In this document: piece by piece, positions 52,959 through 61,262 of the stretch
Layout: each line of letters starts with the position of its first letter
Numbering within the stretch: the first letter of the stretch is position 1
DNA from: Pacificoceanicola sp049341065
GTDB lineage: Bacteria > Pseudomonadota > Alphaproteobacteria > Rhodobacterales > Rhodobacteraceae
Direction: 5' to 3'
Assembly (NCBI RefSeq): GCF_049341065.1
Contig: NZ_JBMPIX010000013.1
Coordinates: 47,194 to 111,193 of the forward strand
DNA length: 64,000 nt
Program-made: the position numbers and the translations under genes
Notes under the pieces: model-generated
Database searches by the model: none
Seen by the model: the letters and a program-made list of their open reading frames with translations, nothing else
What the model was told of the DNA's origin: nothing

Positions 52959-54893
52959 TCAAGAGGCGACCGCTTCCACATTCTCAGGCATTTTGGTTTC
53001 GGCATTCCGACGGGGTGTGCGGAGCAACCGCAGGCCATTGAGCACAACAAGAACAGTACCCCCTTCATGGCCAATCACTGCCAAAGGCAAGGGCAGATCG
53101 AAGAACAGCCCGCCCAGAACAAGTACGGCCATGGCGCCCATAGCAAAGATCAGGTTCTGACGGATGATCGTGGCGGTCCGGCGCGCCAGCCTATGCGCCT
53201 CGGCAAGTTGCCCCATATCTTCCGACAAAAGCGCGACGTCTGCGGCCTGAAGCGCGACTTCCGACCCCGCCGCGCCCATCGCAATCCCCACATCGGCCCG
53301 CGCGAGCGCTGCCGCGTCATTGACCCCGTCTCCGACAAAAGCGACCCTGCCCTTGGCCGCCAGCGCGCCGATCATACGCAGTTTGTCCTCGGGAAGCATG
53401 TCGGCGTGGATCTCGTCGGGTTGGAAGCCGAGTTCGCGGCCTATGCGCAAGGCGACCGGCCTTCTATCGCCCGTCATCATGAGGATCTTCGTAACGCCGC
53501 TCTCGCGAAGCGCCGCAAGGGCGGGTCTGGAGCTTGGGCGGGTCTGATCCGCGAGGCTGACTGCACCGAGTAGTCTGGAATCCTGGCCAAAGTAGATGAC
53601 CGTCTGCGTGTCCTCGGCCAGCGCCGTTAGGGACGGATGGTCGATCCCGGCCCCCATCCGCGCCGCCATGCGCGGATTGCCGGCCCATAAGGTTTCGCCT
53701 GCCCTGTCGCCGGTGATACCCTCGCTTGGAAGCGCGACGACATTCTCGACCTCGGCTTGCGTGATCCCGCGATCGGCCGCTTCCTGCCGGATCGCCGCGC
53801 CGCTATGGTGTTCCGACTGGGCTTCGAGGCCGGCCAGAAGGGACAGGAATTTCTCCTCATTGCCATCAAGCGCAACGACCTTGGTGACCGCTGCCTTGCC
53901 TGTGGTCAGCGTGCCGGTCTTATCGAAAGCAAAGGTATCGACCGCGGCGAGCGTTTCGAGCGCAGCCCCTCCTTTGAACAGCACGCCCCCCCGTGCCGCC
54001 GCCGAGAGTGCGGACAGAATTGCGGCGGGAACCGAAATCACGATGGCGCAGGGGCTTGCCGCCACCAGCAGCACTGCCGCGCGATAAAGCGCCTCGTGCC
54101 AGTCATTCTCAAGCCTGATGAAGACGGCAAAGGCGAGAATGGCGCCGAGTAGAACCGCAATCGTATACCGCTGTCCAAACCATTCGCTGAAACGCTCGGA
54201 CGGCGCCTTTTCCGCCTGCGCTTCGGTCACCAGAGCGATCATCCGCGCGACAGTGCTTTCCTCGACCGTTTTCGTAACAGCGACTTCCAGCACTCCGTCA
54301 AGGTTGACCGTTGCCTCGAACACCTTTGCGCCCCGCTGCTTGCTGACGGGCATGGATTCACCAGTGATATTCGCCTCGTCCAGCGCTCCACGCCCGGCAG
54401 TGATCACCCCGTCGGTGGGCACGCGCGCGCCGGGCCGCAGTACGAAGATGTCATCGACCTTCAGATCGGCGGCGGGAATTTCCATGATCGTGCCGTCGGT
54501 TGCCTTTCGCAAGGCGGTCTCGGGGCGCAGCGCCATCAGGGCCTCGACAGCGCGGCGCGCGCGTCCGAGTGCGCGCTCTTCCAGGGTTGTCGAAACGCTG
54601 AACAGCGTCAGCAGCACCGCACCCTCAAAGGGTGCGCCAACGGCTGCGGCCGCAATGGCCGCGACAACCATCAGCAAATCAATATCCAGAATGCGGTCTT
54701 TCCACAGGGCCACAAGCGCCCGCCACGCCGCAGGCACCCCCCCGGCCAGATATACGAGCAGCAGACCGACCATGGAAACGCGTTGGGCTGCGATGTCCCG
54801 CAGTGGCCAGAGAGCGAGAGCCGCCAGAAGCATCCCGAGGACCGTCAGGCCCGTCAACACCATCGCACGATCTGCAGCGAACAGCTTTTTCAC
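52959..54893 (-). CDS. P1B-4-type heavy-metal transporting ATPase
   Basis: 644 residues. The actuator TGES (177-180), metal-site SPC (280-282) in TM6, phosphorylation DKTGT (324-328), MMTGDRRPVAL and GDGVNDAAALA mark a P1B ATPase. There is no N-terminal metal-binding domain, and the last membrane part contains HEGGTVLVVLN. SPC plus HEGGT defines subgroup P1B-4, whose members export Co2+, Fe2+ or related metals (CoaT, CtpD, PfeT). No metal-responsive regulator is adjacent in the window. The gene ends 22 bp from the duplicated ssb module, so its far end was probably an insertion point. Confidence 0.92.
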   Translation of the reverse strand: MKKLFAADRAMVLTGLTVLGMLLAALALWPLRDIAAQRVSMVGLLLVYLAGGVPAAWRALVALWKDRILDIDLLMVVAAIAAAAVGAPFEGAVLLTLFSVSTTLEERALGRARRAVEALMALRPETALRKATDGTIMEIPAADLKVDDIFVLRPGARVPTDGVITAGRGALDEANITGESMPVSKQRGAKVFEATVNLDGVLEVAVTKTVEESTVARMIALVTEAQAEKAPSERFSEWFGQRYTIAVLLGAILAFAVFIRLENDWHEALYRAAVLLVAASPCAIVISVPAAILSALSAAARGGVLFKGGAALETLAAVDTFAFDKTGTLTTGKAAVTKVVALDGNEEKFLSLLAGLEAQSEHHSGAAIRQEAADRGITQAEVENVVALPSEGITGDRAGETLWAGNPRMAARMGAGIDHPSLTALAEDTQTVIYFGQDSRLLGAVSLADQTRPSSRPALAALRESGVTKILMMTGDRRPVALRIGRELGFQPDEIHADMLPEDKLRMIGALAAKGRVAFVGDGVNDAAALARADVGIAMGAAGSEVALQAADVALLSEDMGQLAEAHRLARRTATIIRQNLIFAMGAMAVLVLGGLFFDLPLPLAVIGHEGGTVLVVLNGLRLLRTPRRNAETKMPENVEAVAS

Positions 54894-55231
54894 AATATCT
54901 ACCCGAATGCTGGAACAAGAAAGTAAGAGTCAGCTATCATGATCGGTCACCCGGCTACCAGTAAACGTTGTGGCACGGGGTGCGCAGCCACGAAGACCAC
55001 ATTGGTTCGCGAGTATGCGTGGCGGCGCATATGGTAAGAGTTTCCCTGACGCGGGTCCGGCAGGCCCATAACGGAAAACGGGCGATCGGATGTTCAGGCC
55101 GTTATCCGCATCGCAATTCCCTACTGAACCCTTATTCAACATCGCCAGAAGTGGCATTCCTGAAGAACGGCGACTTTCCGCATCTTCACGCGCACTCATG
55201 AAGCGATCGGTAGGGGTTGTTTCCACGTGGC
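54894..55231. other. 338 bp between the metal ATPase and apbE
   Basis: No confident gene. A minus frame at 54930-55235 lacks domain and ribosome site. This is the upstream region of the ATPase gene and the downstream region of apbE, so it should hold the ATPase promoter; I see no clear metal-regulator site. Confidence 0.45.
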
Positions 55232-56212
55232 TCATCTCCCCTCTGCTGAGGCGATTGCCGCTGACTCTTCGGGAAAAAGTCGTCCAACTCCCACGCCCCT
55301 TGTGCTGCGGTCATCATTGCGCAGGAGGAACAGGGCGTCGAGCCTGCGTCTTCTTGCGAGCGTCGCGCCCGCCTCGGAGCCGAGAACCATGAGGGCCGTC
55401 GCCCAAGCGTCGGCCTCGGCACAGGTGCGGGCGACGACGGTGACGGAGGCCGGCGAAGCGATCAGCGGCGCGCCGCGCCTCGGGTCCATCGTGTGCGCAA
55501 GGCGTCGTCCCTGCACCTCGACCCAGTGGCGGTAGTCGCCGGAGGTCGCGACGGCAGCGTCCTGCAGCCCGAGGATCGAATGGGGAGCCCGGCGCTCCGG
55601 GTCAGGCGCTTCCACCGCAATGGTCCACGCCTTTCCGTCCGGCCGAAGGCCGAGCGCGCGCATTTCACCGTCGATCCCGACGAGGGCGCCCGCGATCCCG
55701 TGGTCGCGCAAGGTCTCGGCCAGCCGGTCGACCCCATAACCCTTGGCGATGCCGTTGAGATCGAGTGCGATAGGCGAGGACTTGCGCACTTGGTCGCCGT
55801 CGATCCCCAGAACCTCATGCGCCGGGCGGCGCGTGGCGGCCATTGCAGCGCTGATGCCCTCGGCCGCGGCGGCCTCCGGCCCGAAGCCCCAAGCCGTCAC
55901 CGCGTCCCCCATGCCGATGTCGAAGGCCCCGCCCGAGGCGCGCCCAATCTCAAGACCGAGGCGAAGAACTTGCTCGAGGCGCGCGGGAACGGCCACCCAT
56001 TCGCCCACCGGTGCCGCGTTGAGGCGCATCAGGTCGCTCTCAGGCTTCCATGTCGACATCTGCGCGTCCACCTCATCAACCGCCGCTTGCAATGCACCTT
56101 GAACTGCATTCGCGTCGAAACCCAGTTCCGCGAAGAACATCGCCGACCAGCGCGTGCCCATGGTCGAGCCATTCAGAGCGTGGCGCACCATTTCAGTAGA
56201 CATCTTCGACAT
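55232..56212 (-). CDS. apbE: FAD:protein FMN transferase (ApbE)
   Basis: 326 residues. ApbE marks: GSTMGTRWSAMFF near the start, SGGAFDIGMG, LDLNGIAKGYGVDRLAE, VGIDGEMRALG and VATSGDYRHW, with HTMDPRRGAPL as the metal and FAD-binding end. The enzyme splits FAD and attaches FMN to Ser/Thr of exported redox proteins. No obvious signal peptide or lipobox is visible, though ApbE normally acts outside the cytoplasm. It overlaps the flavoprotein gene by 20 bp. It is the last gene of the operon beginning with the PepSY gene at 59302. Confidence 0.92.
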   Translation of the reverse strand: MSKMSTEMVRHALNGSTMGTRWSAMFFAELGFDANAVQGALQAAVDEVDAQMSTWKPESDLMRLNAAPVGEWVAVPARLEQVLRLGLEIGRASGGAFDIGMGDAVTAWGFGPEAAAAEGISAAMAATRRPAHEVLGIDGDQVRKSSPIALDLNGIAKGYGVDRLAETLRDHGIAGALVGIDGEMRALGLRPDGKAWTIAVEAPDPERRAPHSILGLQDAAVATSGDYRHWVEVQGRRLAHTMDPRRGAPLIASPASVTVVARTCAEADAWATALMVLGSEAGATLARRRRLDALFLLRNDDRSTRGVGVGRLFPEESAAIASAEGR

Positions 56213-58409
56213 ATCGCCCCTCCGCCTTCAGCACCGCAGGCGTGAGCCCGGTTGGCGCGAGGATCTCGGCCAGCGCATCGGCCACGCCCGCCGCCATGTC
56301 GCGTCCACCGCAAACCATCACGCGGGCCCCATTGCGGATGAGATCCGCGACCTGAGTGGCCTCGCCCCGCAGAGCATCCTGCACGTAGTGGGGCCGCGCC
56401 CCGCGAGAGACGGCCGTGACCAGCCGGGTCACCCGCCCTTCTTCCTGCCAGGCGGAAAATTCCTCCCCGTAGAAGAAGTCGCTATCCGGATGACGCATAC
56501 CGAAGAACAGATGGATCGGCCGCTGGCGCGCGTTGCCGCGCACGATACCCGCAAGTGGCCCAACGCCGGTTCCCGCGCCGATCAGGATCACGGGCGCGCG
56601 GCTCCGGCCCGGACGGAAACCGGGGTTGCGGCGGAGGAAGGCGGTCACGGTGTCGCCGGGCTCCAGTGCGGTCAGCTGGGAGGACGCAAGACCGCCGGGA
56701 TGCTTCCTCACCACGATCTCGATGAACCCGTCGCGCTGGCCTGAGGCAAGCGAGTAAAGCCGCGGTACGACGCTGCCTTCGGGCAGGATGCCGATCAGGT
56801 CACCGGCCACGAAGCGCGCGAACCCTCCCCCGGTAAGTCGCTGCCAGAGCGTTGCGCGCGGCAGGGCGAAGCGCAGGATCGCCGTCGGGGCCTGCACCTC
56901 GGCACCGTAGTCCCGGCGCGAGACGAGGGTCAACGTCTCGGTTTTCGGCAGGACGGGCTGGTGCGAGAGTTCCAGCGGGATCCCAAGCGCCTCGCCGAGC
57001 GCGCGGCCCCAACGCGCGAAATCCTGCGGCGACTGACGGTCGATCGTGTCGAGCGGCATGAGTTCGGGCCAGCCTTTCGCCCCGGCTGCCGTCACGACAG
57101 CTTTGGCGAAGGCGCAGTAGGCTGGGAAGCTGCGGTCCCCAAAGCCGAGCACGGCCAGAGGGATGTCGGGCGCGCGATCGAGGGCGCTCAGCCGATCAAG
57201 GAACCCCTTGGCCGAGGCCGGCGCCGCGCCGGCCCCATAGGTCGCAGCAAGCAGGATGATCCGTTCGGCCTTTGCATAGCGCTCAGGGGCGAAGTCCGAC
57301 ATCGGGCCCACATGCACGCTCTGCCCGGCTTGCGACAGCGCGGCGTGGAGCGCTGCGGCGAAGCCCCAGGTACTACCGCCCTCACTGCCGACAAGCAGGA
57401 TCGTCTCGGCCCGGCCCACTGGCTGATTGCCCCGGATGCGGGGCCGCCCGCGCCGTCCCGCGAGCCAGATCAGAAGGCCGGTAGCTCCCATGGCCGGGAC
57501 GCCGAGCGCCATCAGCCCAAGCACCAGCCCCAGCGTCGCCGCGCCCTGTCCAGTGTGCAGCATGTAGATGGTTTCCGAGACCCGCTCCCACCCGGTCAGG
57601 TCGGCCCAGGCCAGAAGCGCTCCGTTGCCCTGATCGAGATACCCAGTCCCCCGGTCGGTCTTCAGCGTGAAGGCGTCCGTCGCATCGCCGGGATAGGGAA
57701 AGCTCAATTCGCGCAGTTCGGCGGCGGGCGTCTGCTGCAAGGTCGTCATCTGATCAGGGGCAAACCCCGTTTCACCGCTCAGCTCGGCCGGGAAGACTGG
57801 CGCTGCGCCGTCATCAGGGAGAAGATCGAAAGTCGAGGCCGTCATCCACAAAGCTGTGGTGGACGACAGAATGAGGCCGATCACCGCAATCCGCGCAATC
57901 TCGACGTGCAGCCGACCGGCAAGCGGCCCCCGCAGAGGCGTGAACCAGTGCCGCCAGCCGCCGACCCGCCGCGCGACCAGCGCCGCACCGGAGAGCGACA
58001 CGACCAGCATCGCCAAAGCCCCCGTCGCCATGGCGATGCGACCCCCGTCCCCGAGAAACAGCGAGCGATGCAGGTTGGTGAGCCAGCGGAGGGTCTGGTT
58101 CGGATCGGCCGAGGCCACACCCTGACCCGTCGCCGGATCGATCACGGCGGCGCCGGGCGTGCCTTGGTCGAACCAGTAGGCGGTGATCCGACCCGATGGC
58201 GACCGGCGGATCTGCTCGACGCCCGGATAGACCGCCTGGATGCGGTCCGCGAGGGTGGCGACGGTCAGACCGGCTTCCACCTGCGGCGCGGCGATGCGTT
58301 CGGCCGCAGGGAAGACCGACAGCGCCGCGCCGCTCAGCGAAAGGACGGTGACGAGCGCTAGGGCCAGAAGACCCGGCCAGCGATGGAGTGCACGGATCAT
58401 GGCCCTCAC
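56193..58409 (-). CDS. PepSY-membrane / flavodoxin / ferredoxin-reductase fusion protein
   Basis: 738 residues. N-terminal PepSY-type membrane part (helices at about 10-32, 125-150, 170-195 and 300-325) with the periplasmic PSGRITAYWFDQGTPG block between them. Then a flavodoxin-like FMN domain (LLVGSEGGSTWGFAAAL; LLAATYGAGAAPASAKGF), and a C-terminal FAD/NADPH reductase domain (PRLYSLASGQRDGF; LIGAGTGVGPLAGIVRG; VMVCGGRDMAAGV; EGRYVEDVY). It moves electrons from NADPH across FAD and FMN to the periplasm. It overlaps apbE and is 3 bp from DUF2271. Confidence 0.92.
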   Translation of the reverse strand: MRAMIRALHRWPGLLALALVTVLSLSGAALSVFPAAERIAAPQVEAGLTVATLADRIQAVYPGVEQIRRSPSGRITAYWFDQGTPGAAVIDPATGQGVASADPNQTLRWLTNLHRSLFLGDGGRIAMATGALAMLVVSLSGAALVARRVGGWRHWFTPLRGPLAGRLHVEIARIAVIGLILSSTTALWMTASTFDLLPDDGAAPVFPAELSGETGFAPDQMTTLQQTPAAELRELSFPYPGDATDAFTLKTDRGTGYLDQGNGALLAWADLTGWERVSETIYMLHTGQGAATLGLVLGLMALGVPAMGATGLLIWLAGRRGRPRIRGNQPVGRAETILLVGSEGGSTWGFAAALHAALSQAGQSVHVGPMSDFAPERYAKAERIILLAATYGAGAAPASAKGFLDRLSALDRAPDIPLAVLGFGDRSFPAYCAFAKAVVTAAGAKGWPELMPLDTIDRQSPQDFARWGRALGEALGIPLELSHQPVLPKTETLTLVSRRDYGAEVQAPTAILRFALPRATLWQRLTGGGFARFVAGDLIGILPEGSVVPRLYSLASGQRDGFIEIVVRKHPGGLASSQLTALEPGDTVTAFLRRNPGFRPGRSRAPVILIGAGTGVGPLAGIVRGNARQRPIHLFFGMRHPDSDFFYGEEFSAWQEEGRVTRLVTAVSRGARPHYVQDALRGEATQVADLIRNGARVMVCGGRDMAAGVADALAEILAPTGLTPAVLKAEGRYVEDVY

Positions 58410-58412
58410 TCC

Positions 58413-58892
58413 TCACATGTCGTAGGCGAAGCTGGCGACGTAGCGGCGGCCGCGAACGGGCGTGCCGGCGCCATCGGTCGTGAGCGGTACCGCCACCTCG
58501 TTCGGGCTGTCGCGCATGTCCTCGACGGCGGCGTCGATGTGGAGCGTGTAGCCCGCATCGAACAGCGCGTCGGCCAGATCGAGGGTGATCTCCAGCGTCC
58601 GGCCCGCGCCGACGCTGGCGCCGGTGATGCCGTTCACCTGTGCGGTGTCGCCGCCGGTGGCGCGGTGCCAATCGCTCAGATGCTCGTAGTACTTCGATTT
58701 GCCGCCGGCCATCCAGAGACTGCCGACATAGGCGCCCGAGGCGTCGGTGACATAGAGCGCGAGATAGGCCCCGTCGCCGCCATAGTTGTTGAGGGTCGTG
58801 GTGAGCGTCACCGGTCGCGCCATCGCGAGACCGGGAAGCGTCAGCGCCGTGGTGAGCGCCAGCGTTGCGAGTAGTGATTTCATCAGGTTCAT
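58413..58892 (-). CDS. DUF2271 periplasmic protein with flavinylation motif
   Basis: 159 residues. Signal peptide (MNLMKSLLATLALTTALTL, cleavage near residue 26) and the DUF2271 domain. Residues T90-G-A-S93 in NGITGAS match the (S/T)GA(S/T) motif modified by ApbE in known substrates; the last residue (here Ser93) would carry the FMN. DUF2271 proteins occur with ApbE and PepSY reductases in predicted extracytosolic electron-transfer systems. This is therefore the likely flavinylated electron carrier. It lies 29 bp after the PepSY gene. Confidence 0.87.
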   Translation of the reverse strand: MNLMKSLLATLALTTALTLPGLAMARPVTLTTTLNNYGGDGAYLALYVTDASGAYVGSLWMAGGKSKYYEHLSDWHRATGGDTAQVNGITGASVGAGRTLEITLDLADALFDAGYTLHIDAAVEDMRDSPNEVAVPLTTDGAGTPVRGRRYVASFAYDM

Positions 58893-58921
58893 CCTTGTTC
58901 GGGAGGTTGGTTCGGAGCGGC

Positions 58922-59302
58922 TCAGTTCACCTGAACCTTCGGCGGCGCGCCGTTCCCGAAGAGGCCGTTCTGCGGCGGCTGGGCGGTGCCTGCAGGCGTG
59001 GGATTGGGAGCGCCGCCGCGGTCGTCGTCGTCATCCTCGTAGTCCATCTCGACGACCTGGAGCGTCGCCGGATCGAGTTTCACTTCGATTTCCCGTCCGG
59101 CCGCGTCGCGGCCCTCCATCTCGTAACAGCCATCGTCGATCTCGAACTTTCGCACGGTCCAGCCGTTCTTCTGGGCCACTTGCATCGCAGCCTCGCGCGG
59201 CTGCCATTGGCTGCGGGGCACGGAGCAATCGTCGTCATCGGCGAGCGCCGCGCCGGCAGGCAGCAGTGCGAGAATGGCAAGTGCGGTCAGGGTCTTTTTC
59301 AT
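58922..59302 (-). CDS. Periplasmic PepSY-domain protein 1
   Basis: 126 residues. Signal peptide (MKKTLTALAILALLPAGAA), then a PepSY_2-like domain with the paired cysteines in DDDDCSVP and IDDGCYEMEG, and a negatively charged linker (DYEDDDDD). The proline/glycine tail is extra. Related to the protein at 60879-61211 (WQPRxAxxxxAxxNGWTVR in both). First gene of the operon PepSY, DUF2271, flavoprotein, ApbE. Its promoter carries site 59379-59396 of the two-component regulator. Confidence 0.87.
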   Translation of the reverse strand: MKKTLTALAILALLPAGAALADDDDCSVPRSQWQPREAAMQVAQKNGWTVRKFEIDDGCYEMEGRDAAGREIEVKLDPATLQVVEMDYEDDDDDRGGAPNPTPAGTAQPPQNGLFGNGAPPKVQVN

Positions 59303-59354
59303 GGCAGGGTCTCCTTTGGTCTGCTGAGGACAATCTGGAGAGCCGACCTGAGGA

Positions 59355-59400
59355 CTTCCTGACGGAGCAACGATTCCCGCTTCAGCTTGCCGTCAGGAAG
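59355..59400 (-). promoter_or_regulatory. Response-regulator site and palindrome upstream of PepSY 1
   Basis: 46 bp identical to 60135-60180. On the minus strand it contains CTGACGGCAAGCTGAAGC (59396 down to 59379), a CTGA-N7-CTGA direct repeat with an 11-bp step, as OmpR-family regulators bind. Its near edge is 77 bp from the start codon at 59302. The ends of the 46-mer form the inverted repeat CTTCCTGACGG/CCGTCAGGAAG. Confidence 0.7.
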
Positions 59401-59426
59401 AAAAAGGCCGGCGCAAAGCCGGCCTT
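59401..59426 (-). terminator. Intrinsic terminator of the 59482-60084 gene
   Basis: On the minus strand AAGGCCGGC-TTTGC-GCCGGCCTT, then TTTCTT: a 9-bp stem followed by a T-run. It lies 55 bp past the stop of the upstream gene and directly next to the regulator site of PepSY 1. Confidence 0.85.
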
Positions 59427-59481
59427 CTCAGATCGGGCCGGACGTAGGATTCCGTCCCGACGACGCCTGCCGCCGCTGGAC

Positions 59482-60084
59482 TCAGTTTCCGGAACGCGGC
59501 CGGTGCGGGTCCCCGACGCCCATCATCGGCATCGGATGTTCGCCGTAGAGCGGACCAGGTTCCAGGCTGATTCCCATCGGTCCAGTAGTCCCGTCCCGCG
59601 ACGTCATAGAAGTATGGACGAGAAGCGCCGCCGGATACAGCAACTGGACATCGTTCGTCTCGTGCCAGATCATCCGTTCGGCAAGACGCGCGGTCTCTAA
59701 ATCCCCCGCTTCTTCTGCCGCTGCGTAGAGATCGACCAGAGCGGTGACCAAGTCCACGTCGCCATCGTAGAGCTGCGACAACTCGGCTTCCAAGCTGTTC
59801 CGATCAGGTATCGCCGTCGGTAGTACCGTTCCAGTCGTCGCAGATTCTGCCCAACCGAGCATGGGCAGAACCAGCCGCTCCTGCGCTGCATTGTGCGGCT
59901 TCAAGAGGTCGGCGGCAGCGCGAGCGGCAGCCCCGATTTCGTCGGACCTTCCGGTGATCCGTTCAAGCTGGCCCTGATTGTCGGCGTGTACCGCGCTCAG
60001 TGCATAGGGTGTTTCATTCGGAGCCGCGATCGCAGGCACGGCAAGCGCCGTTATGACGGCGGCGATGATGAGTTTTGTTTGCAT
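59482..60084 (-). CDS. Exported helical protein of the redox regulon (hypothetical)
   Basis: 200 residues from the ATG at 60084 (AGAGGAGAGG upstream). Signal peptide (MQTKLIIAAVITALAVPAIA). Helical body with LKPHNAAQERLVLPMLGW and RMIWHETNDVQLLYP, which resemble the His/Glu pattern of hemerythrin-like four-helix proteins, but not enough ligands are visible to claim it. The C-terminus has a Met/His-rich end (GEHPMPMMGVGDPHRPR), suggestive of metal binding. Own promoter with regulator site at 60159-60176. Confidence 0.7.
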   Translation of the reverse strand: MQTKLIIAAVITALAVPAIAAPNETPYALSAVHADNQGQLERITGRSDEIGAAARAAADLLKPHNAAQERLVLPMLGWAESATTGTVLPTAIPDRNSLEAELSQLYDGDVDLVTALVDLYAAAEEAGDLETARLAERMIWHETNDVQLLYPAALLVHTSMTSRDGTTGPMGISLEPGPLYGEHPMPMMGVGDPHRPRSGN

Positions 60085-60134
60085 GACAGCCTCTCCTCTA
60101 CTGATGCAAACACTCTGCCAGCCCCATCTGAGGG

Positions 60135-60180
60135 CTTCCTGACGGAGCAACGATTCCCGCTTCAGCTTGCCGTCAGGAAG
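60135..60180 (-). promoter_or_regulatory. Response-regulator site and palindrome upstream of the 59482-60084 gene
   Basis: Identical over 46 bp to 59355-59400. The site CTGACGGCAAGCTGAAGC (minus strand, 60176 to 60159) begins 75 bp before the start codon. Inverted-repeat arms at 60135-60145 and 60170-60180. Confidence 0.7.
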
Positions 60181-60208
60181 AAAAGGCCCCGCCGGTGAGA
60201 GCGGGGCC
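60181..60208 (-). terminator. Intrinsic terminator of the cytochrome b561 gene
   Basis: Minus strand GGCCCCGC ... GCGGGGCC (60208-60201 with 60192-60185) followed by TTTTC. The stem is 8 bp with an 8-base loop. It sits 25 bp past the stop of the cytochrome gene. Confidence 0.8.
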
Positions 60209-60232
60209 AGGTCGCGCCGAAGGGAAAGTCGG

Positions 60233-60886
60233 TCAGACGATGTCGCCGGGACCGGGCGCGCGCTTGTCGCCGGTAATCATGGAACGGGCGAGGTTCTCGC
60301 GATGCCGGAAGGACGCCAGTACGACGCCGCCGACATGCAACGCCACCAGCAGCAATAACAGATTGGCGAGTGCCTCATGCACCTCTTCAAGCGCATCATT
60401 GTCGCTGCCGCCCGTCTCGCCCTCGTCGGCGTAAGCCGGTGCCACGATCTGAGGCAGGTCAGGTAGCAGCGTGATGCGGTCGGGGTCTTCCATGAGCCAG
60501 CCGGTAAGGGCGGTGGCCGAGAGCGTGACAAGTAGCGCCACGATCATCGCCGCGCCGGCCGGGTTGTGCCCGAGATACCGGCGCTCTCGCCGCCCGAACA
60601 TCGCTCGCAGATAGTCAAGCGTCGCTGCGGGACCCTGCAGAAACTGGGCGAAGCTCGCATAGCGACCGCCGACCAGACCCCAGACGAGGCGAAACCCGAC
60701 GAGGCCCGCAACGACATACCCGGCGATTTCATGCGTGGTCTGCCATTCGTCTGCCGTCAACCAGGCGAGCGTAAAGGCACCGACAAGGCTCCAATGGAAA
60801 ATCCGCACCAGCGGATCCCAGACCCGGACCTTGCCGGACGACCCGGCACTCATCTTGGGGGCGTCATGCGTGGTTGCCTCAGTCAT
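60233..60886 (-). CDS. Cytochrome b561-type di-haem membrane protein
   Basis: 217 residues with four predicted membrane segments: RIFHWSLVGAFTLAWLT, HEIAGYVVAGLVGFRLVWGL, AGAAMIVALLVTLSATALTGW, LANLLLLLVALHVGGVVLA. Histidines in the first (RIFHW), second (HE) and last (ALHVGGVV) segments are the likely haem ligands, as in Ni/Fe-hydrogenase-type b subunits. Overlaps the preceding PepSY gene by 8 bp. Likely connects the quinone pool with the periplasmic flavin carrier. Confidence 0.88.
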   Translation of the reverse strand: MTEATTHDAPKMSAGSSGKVRVWDPLVRIFHWSLVGAFTLAWLTADEWQTTHEIAGYVVAGLVGFRLVWGLVGGRYASFAQFLQGPAATLDYLRAMFGRRERRYLGHNPAGAAMIVALLVTLSATALTGWLMEDPDRITLLPDLPQIVAPAYADEGETGGSDNDALEEVHEALANLLLLLVALHVGGVVLASFRHRENLARSMITGDKRAPGPGDIV

Positions 60887-61211
60887 TGTCGCCTCCGTCC
60901 CGATCCCGGCCCCGGTCCTTGTCGCGGCGTTTGTCGTTGTCCTCGTCTTCGTATTCGAACTCGATCACCTGGAGCGTCGCCGGGTGGACGGTCACCTCGA
61001 TCCGGCGCCCTTCGGTATCGCGGCCGTCGATCTCGTAGCAGCCGTCGTCGATCTTGATGCGGCGCACCGTCCAGCCGTTCTCTTCGGCCAGCCGGGCAAC
61101 GGCGTCGCGCGGCTGCCAATCGGCCATCGGGACGAAGCAGTCGTCGTCCGCCAACGCGGCGCCGGCCGGGAAGACCGCGAGAAAACCGAGAATTGTCAAT
61201 GTCTTCTTCAT
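60879..61211 (-). CDS. Periplasmic PepSY-domain protein 2
   Basis: 110 residues. Signal peptide (MKKTLTILGFLAVFPAGAA), cysteines in DDDCFVP and IDDGCYEIDG, WQPRDAVARLAEENGWTVR, then an acidic-basic tail (DKRRDKDRGRDRDGGDND). Paralogue of PepSY 1, minus its tail. It is the first gene of a two-gene unit with cytochrome b561 and is divergent from the response-regulator gene. Its promoter has site 61294-61311, 83 bp from the start codon. Confidence 0.87.
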   Translation of the reverse strand: MKKTLTILGFLAVFPAGAALADDDCFVPMADWQPRDAVARLAEENGWTVRRIKIDDGCYEIDGRDTEGRRIEVTVHPATLQVIEFEYEDEDNDKRRDKDRGRDRDGGDND

Positions 61212-61262
61212 GCGTCAAACTCCGCGTGGCACGCCTCTTGATGCACTTCATGCGCGGCGAAG

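Noticed and set aside
54930..55235. Minus-strand frame of 101 codons between the metal ATPase and apbE
   Set aside because: No recognisable domain or ribosome site; treated as non-coding.
56961..58361. Plus-strand open frame of 466 codons
   Set aside because: Antisense to the PepSY-flavoprotein reductase; Arg/Gly/Pro-rich shadow.
59355..60180. The 46-bp repeats as ends of a small mobile element
   Set aside because: They are direct, not inverted, and each stands at the same distance before a start codon with a regulator half-site pair inside; no target duplication seen.
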